This document shows, piece by piece, positions 14,839 through 22,029 of a stretch of DNA of 33,914 bases. The notes beneath the pieces were generated by a model. That model did no database searches. It worked only from the letters and a program-made list of their open reading frames with translations, and was not told the origin of the DNA. The position numbers and the translations under genes are program-made. Source of the stretch: DATGWF01 sp035299585 (lineage in GTDB: Bacteria > Actinomycetota > Actinomycetes > Actinomycetales > Microbacteriaceae); contig DATGWF010000109.1 of assembly GCA_035299585.1 (NCBI GenBank), forward strand, positions 1 to 33,914, read 5' to 3'. How positions within the stretch are numbered: position 1 is the first letter of the stretch; every line of letters starts with the position of its first letter.

Positions 14839-14985
14839 CTCGTTCGACATCCTCCGGCTCGAACCCGGGTACGGTCCCTCGGCGTAACCTGGCGCAACGA
14901 TTCGTCATTGTTGACCATTTATTCAGATTGACCGGGCATCATGTCGCCAAGCCACTTGGCTGACCAACCCGACCTGGAGACGCCC

Positions 14986-15564
14986 ATGAGTGTTTTGCAC
15001 GAAGTCCTCGAAGCAAACGAACAATACGCCGCCACCTTCGGCGAAAAAGGTGAACTCGCGCTGCCACCGGCACGCGGATTCGCCATCCTCACCTGCATGG
15101 ATGCTCGCCTCGACCCGGCGAAGTACGCCGGCCTCGCCGAGGGCGACGCCCACGTCATCCGCAACGCTGGCGGTCGCGCCTCCGACGACGCCATCCGCTC
15201 GCTTGTAATCTCGTACAAACTGCTCGGCACCAAAGAATGGTTCGTCATTCACCACACCGACTGCGGTATGGAGTTCTTCACCGACGACGTGATTCGCGGA
15301 CTCCTCGCCAACAGCCTCGAAACCGCCGCACTCACCGCGGACGGCTTCAAGGACGTCGGATCGGGCCCCGGATCGGCTGAAGCCCAGTACATCGACTGGC
15401 TCACCATTTCAGACGCCGCACAGTCCGTCGTCGACGACGTTGCCCGAATCAAGAACCACCCGCTCGTTCCGAACCGAATCCCGGTGTACGGCTACATCTA
15501 CGACGTCCGCACCGGACGCCTCGTCGAGATTCCCGCCGCCACCGAAGCTGGCCGCGCCAGCTAA
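14986..15564 (+). CDS. Beta-class carbonic anhydrase
   Basis: Interconverts CO2 and bicarbonate. At 192 residues it has the zinc ligands Cys37, His90 and Cys93 in the motifs CMDARL and HHTDCG, and the Asp39-Arg41 dyad. The RNAGG (59-63) segment is also typical. It matches the short beta-class enzymes common in actinobacteria. ATG 14986 (MSVLHEV) has GGAG upstream; the longer frame from 14941 adds 15 residues with no support. It is a single gene ended by the hairpin at 15581-15614. Confidence 0.92.
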   Translation: MSVLHEVLEANEQYAATFGEKGELALPPARGFAILTCMDARLDPAKYAGLAEGDAHVIRNAGGRASDDAIRSLVISYKLLGTKEWFVIHHTDCGMEFFTDDVIRGLLANSLETAALTADGFKDVGSGPGSAEAQYIDWLTISDAAQSVVDDVARIKNHPLVPNRIPVYGYIYDVRTGRLVEIPAATEAGRAS

Positions 15565-15580
15565 GCCGACCTCCTCGGAC

Positions 15581-15614
15581 CATGCCCGGCAGCCCCAAGG
15601 GGGCGCCGGGCATG
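15581..15614 (+). terminator. Hairpin after the carbonic anhydrase gene
   Basis: CATGCCCGGC pairs with GCCGGGCATG and the stem continues inward as GCCCC/GGGGC after a single bulged A, giving 15 bp with a 3-nt loop. It lies 17 nt after the stop. No T-run follows, so it may be a GC-rich terminator or an mRNA-stabilising stem. Confidence 0.6.
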
Positions 15615-15634
15615 TGGCGTTCGAGCGGCAGGCA

Positions 15635-15649
15635 TGCATGATTCATGCA
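15635..15649. repeat. Inverted repeat TGCATG-ATT-CATGCA upstream of the first dedA
   Basis: A perfect 6-bp inverted repeat with a 3-nt centre, about 33 bp before the -10 element of the first DedA gene. It could be a regulator site; the assignment is inference. Confidence 0.4.
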
Positions 15650-15681
15650 GGCGGCCCCCAGGCACAGCACGCCGGTTCCGA

Positions 15682-15687
15682 TAGCGT
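15682..15687 (+). promoter_or_regulatory. -10 element TAGCGT of a leaderless promoter (first dedA)
   Basis: TAGCGT is exactly 6 nt before ATG 15694, with no ribosome binding site between them. Confidence 0.6.
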
Positions 15688-15693
15688 TAAACC

Positions 15694-16344
15694 ATGGTGG
15701 TTGCCGCGGCACTCAGTACCCAGTTGACCGACGTGTTTTCGCACGTCGGCATCATCGTGTTCTACCTCATCGTGTGGGGGCTCGTGTTTGCCGGGACCGG
15801 CCTTTTTGTCGGCGCCTTCATACCATTCATCACCGGCGATTCACTCCTGTTCGCAGCCGGGCTGGTTGCGGCCGCATCGGACCGCGCGAACATCTGGATT
15901 CTCGCAATCGGCGTCGGACTCGCTGCGTTTGTCGGCGACCAAGTCGGTTTCGTGTTCGGCCGCCACCTCGGTCGGCCGTATCTAGACCGCAAGAGCGGCC
16001 CCCGAATGCAGCGCATCATCGACCGGGTCGACCGGTTCTACCACAACTACGGATGGTGGTCCGTCGTCATCGCACGGTTCATTCCCTGGGCGCGCGTGTT
16101 TGTCCCGTGGGTTGCCGGAATCGGACGGATGAACTACTACGCGTTCCTCACCGCCAACATTGTCGGGGCACTGGCCTGGGGAGTCGGCCTCGTGTTTGTC
16201 GGGTACTTCGCGGCGTCAATTCCGGCGGTCAAGAGCCTCGCATATGTCATCGCGGGAATCATGATTACGCTCTCCCTCATTTTTGGGTTCCGCACCTGGC
16301 TTGCTGAACGGCGGGAGCGCGCTCTCGGCTCCGGCACAGAGTGA
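15694..16344 (+). CDS. DedA family membrane protein (first of two)
   Basis: A polytopic membrane protein of 216 residues of the DedA/SNARE-associated family, whose members act as lipid (undecaprenyl phosphate or phospholipid) transporters. The conserved acidic residue is in FITGDSLLF (46-54), followed by GDQVGFVFGRHLGRP. The signature F-IPWARVFVPWVAGIGRMNYYAF carries the paired Arg residues. The ATG follows its -10 element by 6 nt. It sits 36 bp before a second DedA gene with its own promoter and ribosome binding site. Confidence 0.88.
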   Translation: MVVAAALSTQLTDVFSHVGIIVFYLIVWGLVFAGTGLFVGAFIPFITGDSLLFAAGLVAAASDRANIWILAIGVGLAAFVGDQVGFVFGRHLGRPYLDRKSGPRMQRIIDRVDRFYHNYGWWSVVIARFIPWARVFVPWVAGIGRMNYYAFLTANIVGALAWGVGLVFVGYFAASIPAVKSLAYVIAGIMITLSLIFGFRTWLAERRERALGSGTE

Positions 16345-16349
16345 CGCGA

Positions 16350-16355
16350 TAGACT
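16350..16355 (+). promoter_or_regulatory. -10 element TAGACT of the second dedA
   Basis: TAGACT begins 5 bp after the first dedA stop. It predicts a leader of about 19 nt that includes AGGAG (16369-16373) at 7 nt from GTG 16381. Confidence 0.5.
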
Positions 16356-16380
16356 TGCGCGAACCGACAGGAGAATTGGT

Positions 16381-17109
16381 GTGATTGAGGCTGCAGCGCT
16401 CGAGTTTCTGAATCCCGAAACCATCATTAGTGCCGCAGGACCGTGGGCTCTCGTCGTGGTTGGTGCGATTGTCTTCGCCGAAACGGGCCTCCTGTTCGGT
16501 TTCATCCTTCCGGGTGACACGCTCCTCGTGATCTCAGGCCTCCTGACCCACACCAACTTTGTCTTCGGTACGAATGTGTGGATTGTCGCTACCGTTATCT
16601 CGGGCGCCGCCATTGTCGGTGGCGAGGTGGGGTACTGGATTGGCGAAAAGGGCGGAAAGCGGCTTTTCGAGCAGCGCGAGTCTGGCCTCTTCTCTGTCGA
16701 AAACGTCCAGCGGACAAACGCCTTTTTCGAGCGATTCGGTGCAATCGCGGTCATCCTCGCGCGATTCGTACCGATTATTCGGACGTTCGCACCGGTCGCC
16801 GCCGGGATCGGTCATATGAATCGGCGGAAGTACAGCCTGTACAACATTCTTGGCGGCGCCATCTGGGGCTACGGCTTGACGCTGCTCGGCTTCGTCATCG
16901 GATATGTCACACCGCTTGCGGACTTCGTCAAGAGCTACATCGACTTCATCCTGCTCGCAGCCGTGCTCGCCGCAGTGCTTCCGACCGCGTACCACTATTG
17001 GCAAGGTGTCCGGAAGGCGAAAGCCGCGAACGCCGAAACGGTGCAAGCAGCAAAGGATGCCGCCGCGCAGACCGAGGCTGAATTCGGCGCGAAACCCGAG
17101 GACCTCTAG
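16381..17109 (+). CDS. DedA family membrane protein (second of two)
   Basis: 242 residues, paralogous to the gene before it. It contains ETGLLFGFILPGDTLLVISGLL (about 37-58), GGEVGYWIGEKGGKRLF and FVPIIRTFAPVAAGIGHMNRRKY, which hold the acidic and Arg residues conserved in DedA lipid carriers. The C-terminal 35 residues are a hydrophilic Ala/Glu/Lys-rich tail. The GTG start has a good ribosome binding site (AGGAG). Its stop shares CTAG with the convergent sulfurtransferase gene. Confidence 0.9.
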   Translation: MIEAAALEFLNPETIISAAGPWALVVVGAIVFAETGLLFGFILPGDTLLVISGLLTHTNFVFGTNVWIVATVISGAAIVGGEVGYWIGEKGGKRLFEQRESGLFSVENVQRTNAFFERFGAIAVILARFVPIIRTFAPVAAGIGHMNRRKYSLYNILGGAIWGYGLTLLGFVIGYVTPLADFVKSYIDFILLAAVLAAVLPTAYHYWQGVRKAKAANAETVQAAKDAAAQTEAEFGAKPEDL

Positions 17110-17978
17110 TCCTGAACGTCCCCATCAGCGGAGGCTCCCACAGCAATGGGGCGAAGCTCGCTATTTGACCACTGCGACCAGGAACCGGCGTACAGTGCTG
17201 CCTCGATCCCGGCCAGATGCATTGCGAACACGAGCGGGGTCGCTGAGACCCCTGAGCCGCAATAGACACCGACACGGGTGGATTGACGGACGCCATAATC
17301 GGCGAACAGCCGGCTCAGTTCGTCAGCATCCTTGAACGTTCCGTCGCCACGAAACACGGTGCTCACTGGGAGGTTGAGCGCGCCGGGAATATGACCGGCA
17401 CGCGGGTCGAGCGGCTCAATCTCGCCGCGGTACCGTTCCGGCGCGCGGGCGTCAAAGAGGAGCCCATAGTGCGGAAGCGCCGCCGCCTCGTCGATGCTCA
17501 GTTGCGGCAATATGCCGGTTTCCCCGAGCTCGAGCGGACGGCGCGCCATTACCGGCACCGACCCCGTCTCGATTGGCAGGCCGGCAGCGTTCCACGAAGC
17601 CAAACCGCCGTCGAGTACACGCACCGACCGGAAGCCCGCATCGCGTAGCACCCACCAGGCGCGGCAGGCCGCCCAGGAAAGCGAGTCATCGAGCGTGACG
17701 ATGGGCGAGTCACGTGAGGCGGTCACTCCGGACAGCGCCTCCACCAGTCGCTCCCGGCTGGGAAGGGGGTGGCGGCCGTCTGTCGGATGACCGTGCTCGG
17801 AAAAGACGTCGTCGAGCCCGACATAGACGGCACCCGGAATGTGACCGGCCTCGAACGCCTCTCGACCGTCTGGGTGATCGGAACGCCACCGAATGTCGAG
17901 CACAATCGGCGCCGCATCACCAGCGAGCTCCGCGGCCAACGCGGACGCCGTGACCAGAAAGTCAGACCGATCCGGCAT
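17106..17978 (-). CDS. sseA: Thiosulfate/3-mercaptopyruvate sulfurtransferase (two rhodanese domains)
   Basis: 290 residues with two rhodanese domains. The first (about 1-140) is inactive, with no loop Cys of the usual kind. The second carries the active-site Cys240 in CGSGVSA, close to the CGSGVTA loop of mercaptopyruvate sulfurtransferases. AGHIPGA occurs in each half (about 44-50 and 194-200). I choose ATG 17978, preceded by GGGGGA; the frame extends to 18026 inside rdgB. It overlaps the rdgB end by 17 nt and is probably cotranscribed with it. Confidence 0.88.
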   Translation of the reverse strand: MPDRSDFLVTASALAAELAGDAAPIVLDIRWRSDHPDGREAFEAGHIPGAVYVGLDDVFSEHGHPTDGRHPLPSRERLVEALSGVTASRDSPIVTLDDSLSWAACRAWWVLRDAGFRSVRVLDGGLASWNAAGLPIETGSVPVMARRPLELGETGILPQLSIDEAAALPHYGLLFDARAPERYRGEIEPLDPRAGHIPGALNLPVSTVFRGDGTFKDADELSRLFADYGVRQSTRVGVYCGSGVSATPLVFAMHLAGIEAALYAGSWSQWSNSELRPIAVGASADGDVQD

Positions 17979-18597
17979 CACTCGTTCCCCCAAAAATCTC
18001 GGCCATCGCGGCCGCGAGTTCCGCAAAAGCGCGAGCGCGATGCGAATGCACGTTCTTGATTTCCGGCTTCAGCTCCGCCGCAGCGATGGCGAAGCCGTCG
18101 GGGATGAATATCGGGTCGTAGCCGAATCCGAACTCCCCAGCCGCTTCGAAGGCTATCGCCCCGGGCCACACCCCTTCAACTACGAGTTCACCCCCGAGTC
18201 CCTCGGGATCGAAGGCTGGCGGTACGACGAGGGCGAGCGCGCAGTGAAATGACGCCGCACGGTGCTCCGGAGGCACATCAGCGAGCTGCTCGAGCAGGAG
18301 TTCTCGGTTTGTTTCGTCGCTCGCGAGCCTTCCCGCCCAACGCGCGGAAAACACGCCCGGCGCGCCGCCGAGGACGTCAACCGCGAGACCGGAATCGTCA
18401 GCGAGCGCGATGCGGCCTTCGAGCTCTGCTGCCGCTCGAGCCTTGATGAGAGCATTATCGGCGAATGTCACACCCGTCTCACGCGGAGCCTCACCGGTGG
18501 TGCGATGCACCCGAACGTCAAGGCTCGAGGTGTCGAACAGTGCCTGAAACTCTTCGACCTTATGTGCGTTGTGAGTGGCGAGGACGATATCGAGCAC
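17962..18597 (-). CDS. rdgB: XTP/dITP pyrophosphatase (RdgB/HAM1)
   Basis: Removes non-canonical purine nucleotides (dITP, XTP) from the pool. At 211 residues it has LATHNAHKVEEF at the N-terminus (SxTxNxxKxxEf family motif), ADDSGLAVDVLGGAPGVFSARWAG in the centre, and FGYDPIF near residue 156. GTG 18597 begins 2 nt after the rph stop, so translation is coupled. The order murI-rph-rdgB is common in actinobacteria. Confidence 0.95.
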   Translation of the reverse strand: MLDIVLATHNAHKVEEFQALFDTSSLDVRVHRTTGEAPRETGVTFADNALIKARAAAELEGRIALADDSGLAVDVLGGAPGVFSARWAGRLASDETNRELLLEQLADVPPEHRAASFHCALALVVPPAFDPEGLGGELVVEGVWPGAIAFEAAGEFGFGYDPIFIPDGFAIAAAELKPEIKNVHSHRARAFAELAAAMAEIFGGTSDAGSV

Positions 18598-18599
18598 GG

Positions 18600-19337
18600 T
18601 TATCGCGCGAGGCTCTCGGCGAGGGCAAGCGCTTGGATGCGCGTGAGCTCCGCAGTACCGGCCGCAGCAAGATCGAGCAACGCGTCGAGTTCCCGACGGT
18701 CAAATGGTGCGCCCTCGGCGGTGCCCTGCACCTCAACAAACAATCCGCGACCGGTAGCGACGACGTTCATGTCGGTTTCTGCCCGGACGTCCTCGGTGTA
18801 GGCGAGGTCGAGCATTGGCTCGCCGTCGATGATGCCGACCGAGACGGCCGCGACCGAATCGAGGATGGGGACGGCGTTCTTTCCGACGAATCCCTGAGCG
18901 CGGCCCCACTCGATGGCATCTGCGAGCGCAACATACGCGCCAGTGATGGCCGCGGTTCGCGTGCCACCGTCTGCTTGGAGGACGTCACAGTCGATGACGA
19001 TGGTGTTCTCCCCGAGCGCTTTGGTGTTGACGGCGGCGCGCAAGCTTCGTCCGACAAGCCGGGAAATTTCGTGCGTTCGACCGCCAATCTTGCCCTTGAC
19101 GGCTTCGCGGTCGCTTCGGGTGTGGGTCGCGCGCGGCAGCATCGAGTATTCCGCGGTGACCCATCCGGTTCCGCTCCCGTTGAGCCAGCGCGGCACGCCG
19201 TTGGTGAAGGATGCGGTGCACAGCACCTTGGTCTCGCCGAAGGAGACGAGTGCGCTTCCCTCTGCGTGGGCGCTCCAGCCACGCTCGATGGTGACCGGTC
19301 GGAGTTGGTTGGCGAGGCGCCCGTCGGCACGAGTCAT
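18600..19337 (-). CDS. rph: Ribonuclease PH
   Basis: A 3'-5' phosphorolytic exoribonuclease that trims tRNA 3' ends. At 245 residues it matches the family along its length: RVxxEYSMLPRATHTR-type block around residues 60-75, GRSLRAAVN, CDVLQADGGTRTAAITGA and the C-terminal AxxFDRRELDALLDLAAAG. ATG 19337 overlaps the murI stop in ATGA. Confidence 0.97.
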   Translation of the reverse strand: MTRADGRLANQLRPVTIERGWSAHAEGSALVSFGETKVLCTASFTNGVPRWLNGSGTGWVTAEYSMLPRATHTRSDREAVKGKIGGRTHEISRLVGRSLRAAVNTKALGENTIVIDCDVLQADGGTRTAAITGAYVALADAIEWGRAQGFVGKNAVPILDSVAAVSVGIIDGEPMLDLAYTEDVRAETDMNVVATGRGLFVEVQGTAEGAPFDRRELDALLDLAAAGTAELTRIQALALAESLAR

Positions 19338-20173
19338 GCGTGGCTCTTTTCTGCTGCAGTCGGGAGCTCGATGACTCCGGTGTGGACAAGTTCAACCTCG
19401 GTGATTTCCCGGCCGAGAAGTCGATGGGCGAGCGCGAGAAAGTGTTCGGCGTCTTCGCCGGTTGCTTCGTAGCGGTGCCGAGGAACGCTCGTGGCGCGAC
19501 GTTCCTGTCCCGAACTCACGAGTGTGCGATAGACGTCGTTTGCGGTTTCGACATCGCTCGAGACCAGCGTGACCTCATCGCCCATCACGTAGGAGATAGC
19601 GCCCTTGAGGAATGGGTAGTGTGTGCAACCGAGCACGAGGGTGTCGACCTGTGCCGCCCGAAGCGGCTCGAGGTACTCTTCTGCGACGGCGAGCAGTTCG
19701 GGTCCGGTCGTGATCCCGGCCTCAACGAATTCGACGAACCGCGGGCAGGCGGCGGTAACGAGTTCAAGGTGCGGGGCGGCGGCGAACGCGTCGTCATAGG
19801 CGCGAGACGAAATGGTTCCCTGGGTGCCGATGACTCCGACGCGGCCGTTTCGCGTGGTGGCGACCGCTCGTCGCACTGCCGGCTGAATGACTTCAATGAC
19901 CGGCACAGAGTAGCGTTCTCGCGCATCGCGGAGCATCGCGGCAGATGCCGTGTTGCACGCGATCACGAGCATCTTGACTCCCTGCGCAACAAGGTCGTCA
20001 AGCACTTCGAGGGCGTAGCCGCGAACCTCGGCGATGGGCTTGGGTCCGTAGGGCGAGTGGGCGAGATCGCCGACGTACAGAATCGACTCGTTCGGGAGCT
20101 GATCGGCAACCGCGCGAGCAACCGTGAGTCCCCCCACCCCGGAGTCGAAGATTCCGATTGGCGCGTCAGTCAC
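19334..20173 (-). CDS. murI: Glutamate racemase
   Basis: Makes D-glutamate for peptidoglycan. At 279 residues it has FDSGVGGLT (9-17) and the two catalytic Cys residues: Cys73 in ACNTASA and Cys183 in LGCTHYP. GTG 20173 has no ribosome binding site. TAGGCT lies exactly 6 nt before it and its first three bases are the stop codon of the DUF3039 gene, which suggests a leaderless transcript beginning at the start codon. Confidence 0.96.
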   Translation of the reverse strand: MTDAPIGIFDSGVGGLTVARAVADQLPNESILYVGDLAHSPYGPKPIAEVRGYALEVLDDLVAQGVKMLVIACNTASAAMLRDARERYSVPVIEVIQPAVRRAVATTRNGRVGVIGTQGTISSRAYDDAFAAAPHLELVTAACPRFVEFVEAGITTGPELLAVAEEYLEPLRAAQVDTLVLGCTHYPFLKGAISYVMGDEVTLVSSDVETANDVYRTLVSSGQERRATSVPRHRYEATGEDAEHFLALAHRLLGREITEVELVHTGVIELPTAAEKSHA

Positions 20174-20179
20174 GTCGAT

Positions 20180-20185
20180 AGCCTA
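20180..20185 (-). promoter_or_regulatory. -10 element TAGGCT of murI overlapping the DUF3039 stop codon
   Basis: On the minus strand the TAG stop of the upstream gene is the first half of TAGGCT, 6 nt before the murI GTG. The same construction occurs at 21220-21225 and 32404-32409. Confidence 0.6.
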
Positions 20186-20461
20186 CTCGTCGCGCATCCG
20201 CTCATAGACCTGCTTGCAGTCCGGGCAGACCGGGAACTTCTCGGGATCGCGATTGGGCACCCACAGCTTGCCGCAGAGGGCACGAACCGGCTTCCCGGTC
20301 AGGGCAGATTCGAGGATTTTGTCTTTCGGGACGTAGTGGGAGAAGCGTTCGTGGTCGCCGGGGTCAACGGTCTCGTTGCGCAGAAGCTCTTCGAGCTCGC
20401 GATCGAGCACGGTGCTCCCGCCACCGGGGCTGTTCGGTTCGGCCACGCTGAGTTTCGACAT
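20183..20461 (-). CDS. DUF3039 family protein
   Basis: A 92-residue actinobacterial protein of unknown function. The C-terminal half has a zinc-ribbon-like arrangement: Cys63 in ALCGKLW, then Cys79 and Cys82 in FPVCPDCKQVYERM, with His38 and His42 as possible fourth ligands. The N-terminus is low-complexity. ATG 20461 follows TAGCAT by 6 nt (leaderless). It is the first gene of the murI-rph-rdgB series and is divergent from the LicC-like gene. Confidence 0.85.
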   Translation of the reverse strand: MSKLSVAEPNSPGGGSTVLDRELEELLRNETVDPGDHERFSHYVPKDKILESALTGKPVRALCGKLWVPNRDPEKFPVCPDCKQVYERMRDE

Positions 20462-20467
20462 ACTCCG

Positions 20468-20473
20468 ATGCTA
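20468..20473 (-). promoter_or_regulatory. -10 element TAGCAT of the DUF3039 gene
   Basis: TAGCAT on the minus strand, 6 nt before ATG 20461. Its expected -35 position (about 20491-20496) overlaps the -10 element of the divergent LicC-like gene. Confidence 0.6.
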
Positions 20474-20487
20474 CGCCGCAAGCGGGA

Positions 20488-20493
20488 TAGTGT
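20488..20493 (+). promoter_or_regulatory. -10 element TAGTGT of the LicC-like gene
   Basis: TAGTGT is followed by a leader of about 15 nt containing the ribosome binding site AAAGGGAG just before GTG 20515. It is back to back with the DUF3039 promoter. Confidence 0.55.
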
Positions 20494-20514
20494 GGAGCCC
20501 GGAAAGGGAGCGAC

Positions 20515-21222
20515 GTGAGGGTTCAAGCGGTCATTCTTGCGGCCGGCATGGGAAGCCGACTCGGTCGCGCACTGCCAAAGCCCCTGACTCTCCTTGCCGA
20601 CGGCCGGACCATTCTGCAGCAGCAAGTGGAGAATGTGCGCGCCGTGTTCGGAACCCGAGCGCGGGTCACCCTGGTTGTGGGATACAAGTTGGAGCACGTT
20701 ATCGACTCGCAACCGGACGCCGAGTACGTGTACAACGAGCGATACGACCAGTCGAACACCGCCAAGAGTCTGTTGCGGGCGCTCCGCGAAAGCGGACCGG
20801 GTGGCGTGCTCTGGTTGAATGGCGATGTCGTGTTCGATCCGGCGATTCTCGCGCGAGTAGAACCCCTCATCGAGGCGGACACGTCTTTCGTGTGCGTCAA
20901 CACCGCGAGCGTCTCTGACGAAGAGGTCAAGTATCGCGTCGACGACGATGGCTTCGTGTGTGAGCTTTCCAAGACTGTGCGCGATGGCCTGGGCGAGGCC
21001 GTCGGCATCAACTTCGTATCCGGTCGAGAGAAGTCGACGCTCATCGGCTGGCTCGAGCGCGCCCACGCGAACGACTACTTCGAACGTGGAATGGAGCTCG
21101 CCATCGCGGCCGGACAGCTCCGCGTCTCACCCGTCGACGTGTCGGACCTGTACGCCGTCGAAGTGGATTTTGCCGAAGATCTGGAACACGCAAACACGCA
21201 TTTGCGTGCCCGAGCCGGATAG
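20515..21222 (+). CDS. Sugar/choline-phosphate nucleotidyltransferase, LicC-like
   Basis: 235 residues, NTP_transferase fold. The nucleotide-binding motif LAAGMGSRLGRALPKPL (8-24) is followed by a GD motif in LWLNGDVVFD (about 98-107) that should bind Mg2+, and a late acidic VDFAEDLEHA. It resembles the phosphocholine cytidylyltransferase (LicC) group, which activates small molecules for decorating surface glycans; the actual substrate is not provable here. Next to a glycan ABC exporter, a role in envelope polymer synthesis is likely. No choline kinase or phosphotransferase gene is nearby. GTG 20515 has a clear ribosome binding site. Confidence 0.8.
   Translation: MRVQAVILAAGMGSRLGRALPKPLTLLADGRTILQQQVENVRAVFGTRARVTLVVGYKLEHVIDSQPDAEYVYNERYDQSNTAKSLLRALRESGPGGVLWLNGDVVFDPAILARVEPLIEADTSFVCVNTASVSDEEVKYRVDDDGFVCELSKTVRDGLGEAVGINFVSGREKSTLIGWLERAHANDYFERGMELAIAAGQLRVSPVDVSDLYAVEVDFAEDLEHANTHLRARAG
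21187..21208. repeat. 8-bp inverted repeat in the -35 region of the exporter promoter
   Basis: CACGCAAA-CACGCA-TTTGCGTG is a perfect 8-bp inverted repeat in the last codons of the LicC-like gene. It covers the expected -35 position of the promoter at 21220-21225 and ends 11 bp before it. It could be an operator. Confidence 0.55.
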
Positions 21223-21225
21223 GCT
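21220..21225 (+). promoter_or_regulatory. -10 element TAGGCT of the exporter operon overlapping the LicC stop codon
   Basis: The TAG stop of the LicC-like gene begins TAGGCT, 6 nt before GTG 21232. There is no ribosome binding site, so a leaderless transcript is likely. Confidence 0.6.
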
Positions 21226-21231
21226 CTCAAG

Positions 21232-22029
21232 GTGAGCCAGCACCCCTCCTCGAACTCCCAGCAGTGGGGTTGGCGCCGATACACCCAGTCGCTGTGGCTC
21301 CTCACGACACGCGACTTGAAGGTTCGCTATTCCACCTCGGCGCTGGGATATCTGTGGAGCGTTCTCGACCCGCTCGCAATGTCGGCCATCTATTGGTTCG
21401 TGTTCACCCAGGTGTTCCAACGACCGGCGGGAACACAGCCCTACGTCGTGTTCTTGCTCACCGCCATGCTGCCGTGGGTGTGGTTCAACAACTCCCTCAG
21501 CGACGCCACAAAGGCTTTCCTGCAGGACGAGAAACTCGTTCGCTCGATCCGAATTCCACGCACCATCTGGGTCAACCGAGTCGTCCTGTCGAAAGCTGTC
21601 GAGTTTGTGCTCTCGATGCCGGTTCTCGCGTTCTTCGCTATCCTTTCGGGCGCGAGCATCAATGCATCTCTCGCGCTCTTCCCCGTGGCGGCGATGCTCC
21701 AGGCGGCCCTGAGCGTCGGTCTCGCGATGTTCATCGCACCGCTCGTGGTGCTGTTCCGCGATCTCGAGCGAGCAGTCAAGCTCGTGCTCCGATTCATGTT
21801 CTATGCCACACCGGTCATCTACGGCACCACGAACCTTCCCCTCGATTTGCAACCTCTTGCCGCCTTCAATCCGCTCACGGGAATCATCGGCCTCTATCGG
21901 GCCGGCTTTTTCCCGCATGAGTTCAGCGCGAACAACCTCATTATCTCAGTGCTCATGACGGCCGTCATTCTGGTGTCCGGTCTGCTGTTCTTCCGCCGAA
22001 TGGAACCGACCGTGTTGAAGGAGATCTAG
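21232..22029 (+). CDS. Polysaccharide/teichoic acid ABC exporter permease (Wzm/TagG-like)
   Basis: An ABC-2 type permease of 265 residues. The N-terminal RYTQSLWLLTTRDLKVRYSTS segment is the amphipathic entry region. LGYLWSVLDPLAMSAIYWFVF follows, then further helices and the RFMFYATPVIYG block typical of O-antigen and teichoic acid exporters. About six helices are expected. The final G of its TAG stop is also the first base of the GTG start of the ATPase gene (22029), so the two overlap by 1 nt. With that ATPase it should move a lipid-linked glycan to the outer face. Confidence 0.88.
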   Translation: MSQHPSSNSQQWGWRRYTQSLWLLTTRDLKVRYSTSALGYLWSVLDPLAMSAIYWFVFTQVFQRPAGTQPYVVFLLTAMLPWVWFNNSLSDATKAFLQDEKLVRSIRIPRTIWVNRVVLSKAVEFVLSMPVLAFFAILSGASINASLALFPVAAMLQAALSVGLAMFIAPLVVLFRDLERAVKLVLRFMFYATPVIYGTTNLPLDLQPLAAFNPLTGIIGLYRAGFFPHEFSANNLIISVLMTAVILVSGLLFFRRMEPTVLKEI

